A program made the translations under genes and the position numbers. From JANNHP01 sp031404455 (lineage in GTDB: Bacteria > Planctomycetota > JAJSAM01 > JAJVHW01): DNA of 42,227 nt. Under the pieces are notes generated by a model. That model did not search any database and was not told where the DNA came from. It saw only the letters and a list, made by a program, of their open reading frames with translations. How positions within the stretch are numbered: position 1 is the first letter of the stretch; each line of letters starts with the position of its first letter. The DNA lies in contig JANNHP010000348.1 of the NCBI GenBank assembly GCA_031404455.1, forward strand, positions 1-42,227. Direction: 5' to 3'. Positions 39,132-42,227 of the stretch are shown here, piece by piece.

Positions 39132-41135
39132 TCACAGCGACGGCGCGAGCAGCTTCTCCACCGCCGCCATGGCCGCATCCACCTTCTTCGCGTCGTCCAC
39201 GCGCACGCGGATGCTCAGCATCCGGCGGCGGGTCGGGATCGTCATCTGCACGGTGACGTGGCCGCGGACGGTCATGTCGTCGCGGAGCACGTCTTTCCCG
39301 CCGAACTTCACCTTCTTGGCACCGCGCATCATCTGCCGCGCGAGCATCTCGCACGTCAGGTCGCCGTAGCCCGCGATGACCGAGAGGCTGCCGTTCACGC
39401 CGGGACCGACGAAGTGCGCCTCGCCGGACGACGTGACGGTCGCGTTCCAGCCCTTCGGCGGTTCGGCGAGCGAGACGCCCGAGAGCACGTCCTCGCGCTC
39501 CGACGAGTTCTCGAGGCCGTCCGTCTTCCAGGTGCGGTCGCCCTCGGTGAACTCCACCGTGCGGATCGAGACGCGGCCCGAGACGCGCGACGAGACGATG
39601 CCGGGGAAGGAGTCGGGGTCGTCGTCCGGTCCGAAGCAGAAGTAGCGGGCCTTCGTGCCGTACTCGTTCGTCGTCGGGTCGCAGCCGACCCAGCCGCCGA
39701 GCCACACCTCGGCGAAGCTGTGCGCGCCCCACATGTCGCCGACCTGCGCGTAGCCGGAGTAGCGCCGCGCCGGGATGCCCGCCGCGCGGCAGAGAGTGAC
39801 GAAGAGGACGCAGTGCTCGGAGCAGTCGCCGCCGCCGTCCTCGAGGATCTCGACCGCGGTCGGCTCGGGGATCGGACCCGACGCCTTGCGCAGCGTGAGG
39901 AACACGTAGCGGAGGATCTTGCGGACGACCTCGCGCGAGTCCTTCTCGTCGCCGACGGCGGACTTCAGCGCGGACTGCACGCGCGGCGCGTCCCAGCAGA
40001 AGAGGTTCGTGCGCAAGAGGTGCTTCGCGAACGCCGGGTCCTTCACGGGCAGGGGGATCGCCGCGCCGGGTTCGTCGTGCGACAGGAGTTCGACCCGGAT
40101 CACGTTCCCCTTGCGCGAGACCTCGCGGGAGTACGGCGTCGCCGGGATGTCCGGCATCTCCACGCCCTCGGCGGGGGCCAGCGTCACGTCGATGACGGCG
40201 CGGTCGAGCGACGTGCACCGCTTCATCTCCGGGTCGGCGGCGACCGTGATGGAGTAGACGGCGCCGCCCTCGCGCATGTCGCGGGCCTGCGACTGCGTGG
40301 TCGAGATCGTCTGCGAGCGGCCCGAGTGGATCTTGCGGACGACGCCCGCGGTGTCGAGCCACCACGTGGACGTGGCGGGGACGCCCGCGACGGACTCGAC
40401 GACGCGAAAGCACTCGAATTCGCCGCAGAGGAGCCGCAGCGTCTCTTTCGCCTCGACGCGGAGCGTCACGGTGTCGAGGCGCTTGCCCTCGAAGTTCGGC
40501 GCCTTGTACTCGAACGTCGCGCCGACCGTGACCGCGCCCGCCTGGAGCTTCTTCGAGAGGAAGGCCTCGCTGTCGGCCGGACACGGGGCGTCGCACTCGA
40601 CCGAGTGCTTCTCCTCGAGACCGGCGACTCTCGTCGTCAGGTCGTAGCCCTTGCCGTTCCAGACCTGGATCGACTCGGTGATCCGGTCGCCCTGCACGGC
40701 GCGGACCTCCATCTTCAGGACGAGCCCGTCGTCGGTGCGCTCGAGGTCGCTGTAGCTCCGCGACTCGAAGGTGTCCTCGGAGCCGCCCATGCGACGCGTC
40801 GTCGAGGAGAAGAACTCGGTGCGGTCGTGGATCGTCGATGTCCCCTCGTACGTCGAGGGCGTCCACTTCACGTGGCTCCAGCCGGCCGGCTGGCCATCCT
40901 GGAGGCGGCGGTACCACTGGTCGGAGAGGACGCGAGGCGCGGCCTTCGTCGCGGGCGCCTGCGTCGCGTTCTTCGCCGTGGGCGCCGCCGGCGCGGCGAG
41001 CGGCACGGGTGCCGGCGCCGGAGCGACGGCGGCGGGCGGCGCAGCGGGCGGCGCGGCCGAGGGCTCTTCGCGTCCGCACGCCGCGGCGAAGGCGAGGACG
41101 ACGAAGACCAGCATTCCCGCTCGGCTCTTTCTCAT
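39132..41135 (-). CDS. transglutaminase-like lipoprotein
   Basis: This 667-residue secreted protein has a lipoprotein signal peptide with the Cys at residue 20 (AFAAACG). A Pro/Ala-rich linker (about 25-70) leads to a beta-rich region of about 290 residues and then a transglutaminase/cysteine-protease-like domain (about 390-510). The triad is Cys in GGDCSEHCVLF, His in GAHSFAEVW and Asp in GCDPTTNEY, so the domain is probably active. A C-terminal beta region follows. I chose ATG 41135 from the promoter (TACACT, 7 nt before ATG). It is divergent from the SGNH hydrolase across a 26-bp shared promoter. It likely acts at the cell envelope, cleaving or cross-linking proteins. Confidence 0.83.
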   Translation of the reverse strand: MRKSRAGMLVFVVLAFAAACGREEPSAAPPAAPPAAVAPAPAPVPLAAPAAPTAKNATQAPATKAAPRVLSDQWYRRLQDGQPAGWSHVKWTPSTYEGTSTIHDRTEFFSSTTRRMGGSEDTFESRSYSDLERTDDGLVLKMEVRAVQGDRITESIQVWNGKGYDLTTRVAGLEEKHSVECDAPCPADSEAFLSKKLQAGAVTVGATFEYKAPNFEGKRLDTVTLRVEAKETLRLLCGEFECFRVVESVAGVPATSTWWLDTAGVVRKIHSGRSQTISTTQSQARDMREGGAVYSITVAADPEMKRCTSLDRAVIDVTLAPAEGVEMPDIPATPYSREVSRKGNVIRVELLSHDEPGAAIPLPVKDPAFAKHLLRTNLFCWDAPRVQSALKSAVGDEKDSREVVRKILRYVFLTLRKASGPIPEPTAVEILEDGGGDCSEHCVLFVTLCRAAGIPARRYSGYAQVGDMWGAHSFAEVWLGGWVGCDPTTNEYGTKARYFCFGPDDDPDSFPGIVSSRVSGRVSIRTVEFTEGDRTWKTDGLENSSEREDVLSGVSLAEPPKGWNATVTSSGEAHFVGPGVNGSLSVIAGYGDLTCEMLARQMMRGAKKVKFGGKDVLRDDMTVRGHVTVQMTIPTRRRMLSIRVRVDDAKKVDAAMAAVEKLLAPSL

Positions 41136-41161
41136 GGGGCCGAGTGTACGATCCCCCGCCC
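41136..41161. promoter_or_regulatory. 26-bp divergent symmetric promoter
   Basis: The two divergent start codons are only 26 bp apart. On the minus strand TACACT (41148-41143) stands 7 nt before ATG 41135; on the plus strand TACGAT (41147-41152) stands 9 nt before ATG 41162. The hexamers share the two bases TA at 41147-41148. Predicted +1 sites are 41136 and 41159. No Shine-Dalgarno fits on either side, so both transcripts are probably leaderless or nearly so. Confidence 0.55.
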
Positions 41162-42169
41162 ATGGTGGACACACCGCCACGCCGCGGACTTCGCGCCGCC
41201 GCCGTCCTTGCGGGCGTGATCGCCGCGGGCGGGGCCGCGGAACTCGTCCTTCGCGCCGCGAACTGGGGCGTCCACGCGCCGCGCAAGGCCGACTACCACT
41301 TCCTGCGCCGCGCGGGCGACCCGTACTGGATCTTCGACGTCGCGAACCCGCCGGAGCACGAGTGGGACGGCGACCCGTACGGACGTCTTCCGCCCGGCGC
41401 GCGGATGACGTATCCGATCAACTCGAAGGGGCTCCGCGGGCCCGAGCCGGACCCGGCGCGGCCGAAGGTGCTCTTCGTCGGGGACTCGTTCACGTTCGGC
41501 GAGGGCGTCGCGGTCGGGGACACGTTCGCGGCGCGCGTGGAGGCGGCGCTCGCGACGCGGTTCGATCCGCCGCCGCAGGTCCTGAACGGCGGCGTGCCGG
41601 GCTACGGGAGCGACGCCGAAGCCGGGCGTCTTCCGGGATGGCTCGAGGAGTTCGCGCCGCGCGCCGTCGTGGTCGTCTACGTGCCGAACGACCCGATCCC
41701 GCTGGAGGAGACGGTCGGCCGGGACGACCTTCTCGCGCGCGGCGAGACGATGTCGGGGCTCCGCGTGACGCGGCTCATCGCCGACGCGCTCGGCCGTGGC
41801 GCCCGCGACCGCGAGGTGGAGGCCTGGTACGAGTCGTACTACTTCGGCGAACGGCGCGCGCGCTGGCGGTCGGCGCGCGCCGCGCTCGACGACATGCGCA
41901 GGCGGACGCTCGCCGCGAACGCGAAGTTCGGCGTCGTCGTCTTCCCGCTCCTCCACCGTCTCGCCGACCGGCCGTTCGCGAAGATCCACGACGCGGTCGC
42001 CGCCGCGTGCGCCGAGATGGGGGTGCCGGTGCTCGACCTCACCGCGGCACTCGCCCGCGAACCCGACCACGCGCTCTGGGTCCATCCGGCGGACCACCAC
42101 CCCGACTCCCGCGCGCACGAGATCGCAGCAGAGGCGATCGCGCCGTTCGTCGAGTCGCTGATGAGGTAG
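41162..42169 (+). CDS. SGNH/GDSL-type hydrolase, membrane-anchored
   Basis: This 335-residue protein has an N-terminal TM/signal helix (RAAAVLAGVIAAGGAAELVL, about 10-30), then an SGNH hydrolase domain. Block I is FVGDSFTFGEGV (nucleophilic Ser), block II is around GVPGYGSDAEAGRL (Gly), block III around VPNDPIPL (Asn), and block V is HHPDSRAHEIAAEAI (Asp, His). It could be an O-acetyl esterase or lipase on the cell surface. Such proteins often act on polysaccharide O-acetyl groups. The start ATG 41162 is set by the divergent promoter. It ends 58 bp before the window edge with a partial REP-like repeat beyond. Confidence 0.85.
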   Translation: MVDTPPRRGLRAAAVLAGVIAAGGAAELVLRAANWGVHAPRKADYHFLRRAGDPYWIFDVANPPEHEWDGDPYGRLPPGARMTYPINSKGLRGPEPDPARPKVLFVGDSFTFGEGVAVGDTFAARVEAALATRFDPPPQVLNGGVPGYGSDAEAGRLPGWLEEFAPRAVVVVYVPNDPIPLEETVGRDDLLARGETMSGLRVTRLIADALGRGARDREVEAWYESYYFGERRARWRSARAALDDMRRRTLAANAKFGVVVFPLLHRLADRPFAKIHDAVAAACAEMGVPVLDLTAALAREPDHALWVHPADHHPDSRAHEIAAEAIAPFVESLMR

Positions 42170-42210
42170 AGGGCGCGAGGGGGGCATCCAGCGGCAACAG
42201 ATGTAGAGTT

Positions 42211-42227
42211 CTCGGTAGGGGCGGACC
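42211..42227. repeat. partial REP-like repeat at the window edge
   Basis: CTCGGTAGGGGCGGACC is the exact reverse complement of 33528-33544. It is truncated by the window end, so the rest of the palindrome probably continues outside. Two copies in 42 kb suggest a dispersed repeat family. Confidence 0.75.

Noticed and set aside
38308..41286. 992-codon minus-strand open frame overlapping the transglutaminase gene
   Set aside because: The adjacent frame contains the lipobox, Cys-His-Asp triad and promoter; this frame has no domain.
1..42227. CRISPR arrays, tRNA or rRNA genes, intact insertion sequences, prophage modules
   Set aside because: No regular spaced repeats, no cloverleaf or conserved rRNA segments and no transposase or integrase motif were found by eye; a covariance-model scan could still find small RNAs.

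Overview
This window is very GC-rich (roughly 70% or more by eye), tightly packed and bacterial. No rRNA, tRNA, CRISPR array or intact transposase was seen. The gene content points to a Planctomycetota-like or similar high-GC environmental bacterium. Clues are a secreted DUF1570-like HExxH protein with a typical N-terminal domain, a TerY-like VWA-kinase pair, large coiled-coil proteins beside a divergent actin homologue, and many c-di-GMP and two-component genes. This assignment is inference at moderate-to-low confidence.

Region 1 (1-8071, + strand) is the 3' part of an aryl-polyene/xanthomonadin-like type II fatty-acid/polyketide cluster. It holds a truncated ketosynthase, a half-size ketosynthase-like protein, an acyl carrier protein, a complete ketosynthase, a ketosynthase-fold protein without the catalytic residues, a NodB deacetylase-LpxL-type acyltransferase fusion, a GT2-DUF2062 protein and a PlsC acyltransferase. 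Most junctions are 1-4 nt start/stop overlaps. The set suggests a polyene or unusual acyl chain built on a carrier protein and moved to a membrane glycolipid.

Region 2 (8085-13619) carries a PAS-GAF-GGDEF diguanylate cyclase split by an 8-bp tandem duplication, a REC-PAS-HisKA-HATPase-REC hybrid kinase, an iron-type superoxide dismutase that apparently starts at ATT, and a secreted protein with repeated Gly/Asp motifs. A perfect 15-bp hairpin separates it from the convergent pilT gene.

Region 3 (13691-28504) has two divergent operons around a shared promoter region at about 22.0-22.3 kb. On the minus strand are a two-TM coiled-coil protein, a membrane-anchored protein with carboxypeptidase-regulatory-like domains, a 704-residue coiled-coil protein and an actin-like ATPase, followed by PRC-barrel and pilT genes. 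On the plus strand are a zinc-ribbon VWA protein, a kinase, a large helical protein and an HD-GYP protein. The last two appear to share the same N-terminal domain. This is the best candidate for an undescribed system: a filament/scaffold module opposite a VWA/kinase/c-di-GMP module.

Region 4 (28505-33356) begins with a 195-bp hairpin element flanked by TGA, probably a MITE inserted at the HD-GYP stop codon. It continues with a tandem universal stress protein, two divergent CBS proteins with an FNR/CRP-like palindrome between them, an Rsm22-like methyltransferase and an M18 aminopeptidase.

Region 5 (33357-42227) holds a REP-like palindrome (a second partial copy ends the window), the DUF1570-like protein, a 2-oxoacid:ferredoxin oxidoreductase with a beta-gamma fusion, a less GC-rich orphan gene, a PD-(D/E)XK nuclease-like protein, and a divergent pair (transglutaminase lipoprotein and SGNH hydrolase) expressed from a 26-bp symmetric promoter.

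Across the window TANNNT hexamers sit 6-9 nt before ATG codons, which suggests that leaderless transcription is common in this organism. Coordinates were read by hand against the sequence; family assignments rest on motif recognition, not on database searches.
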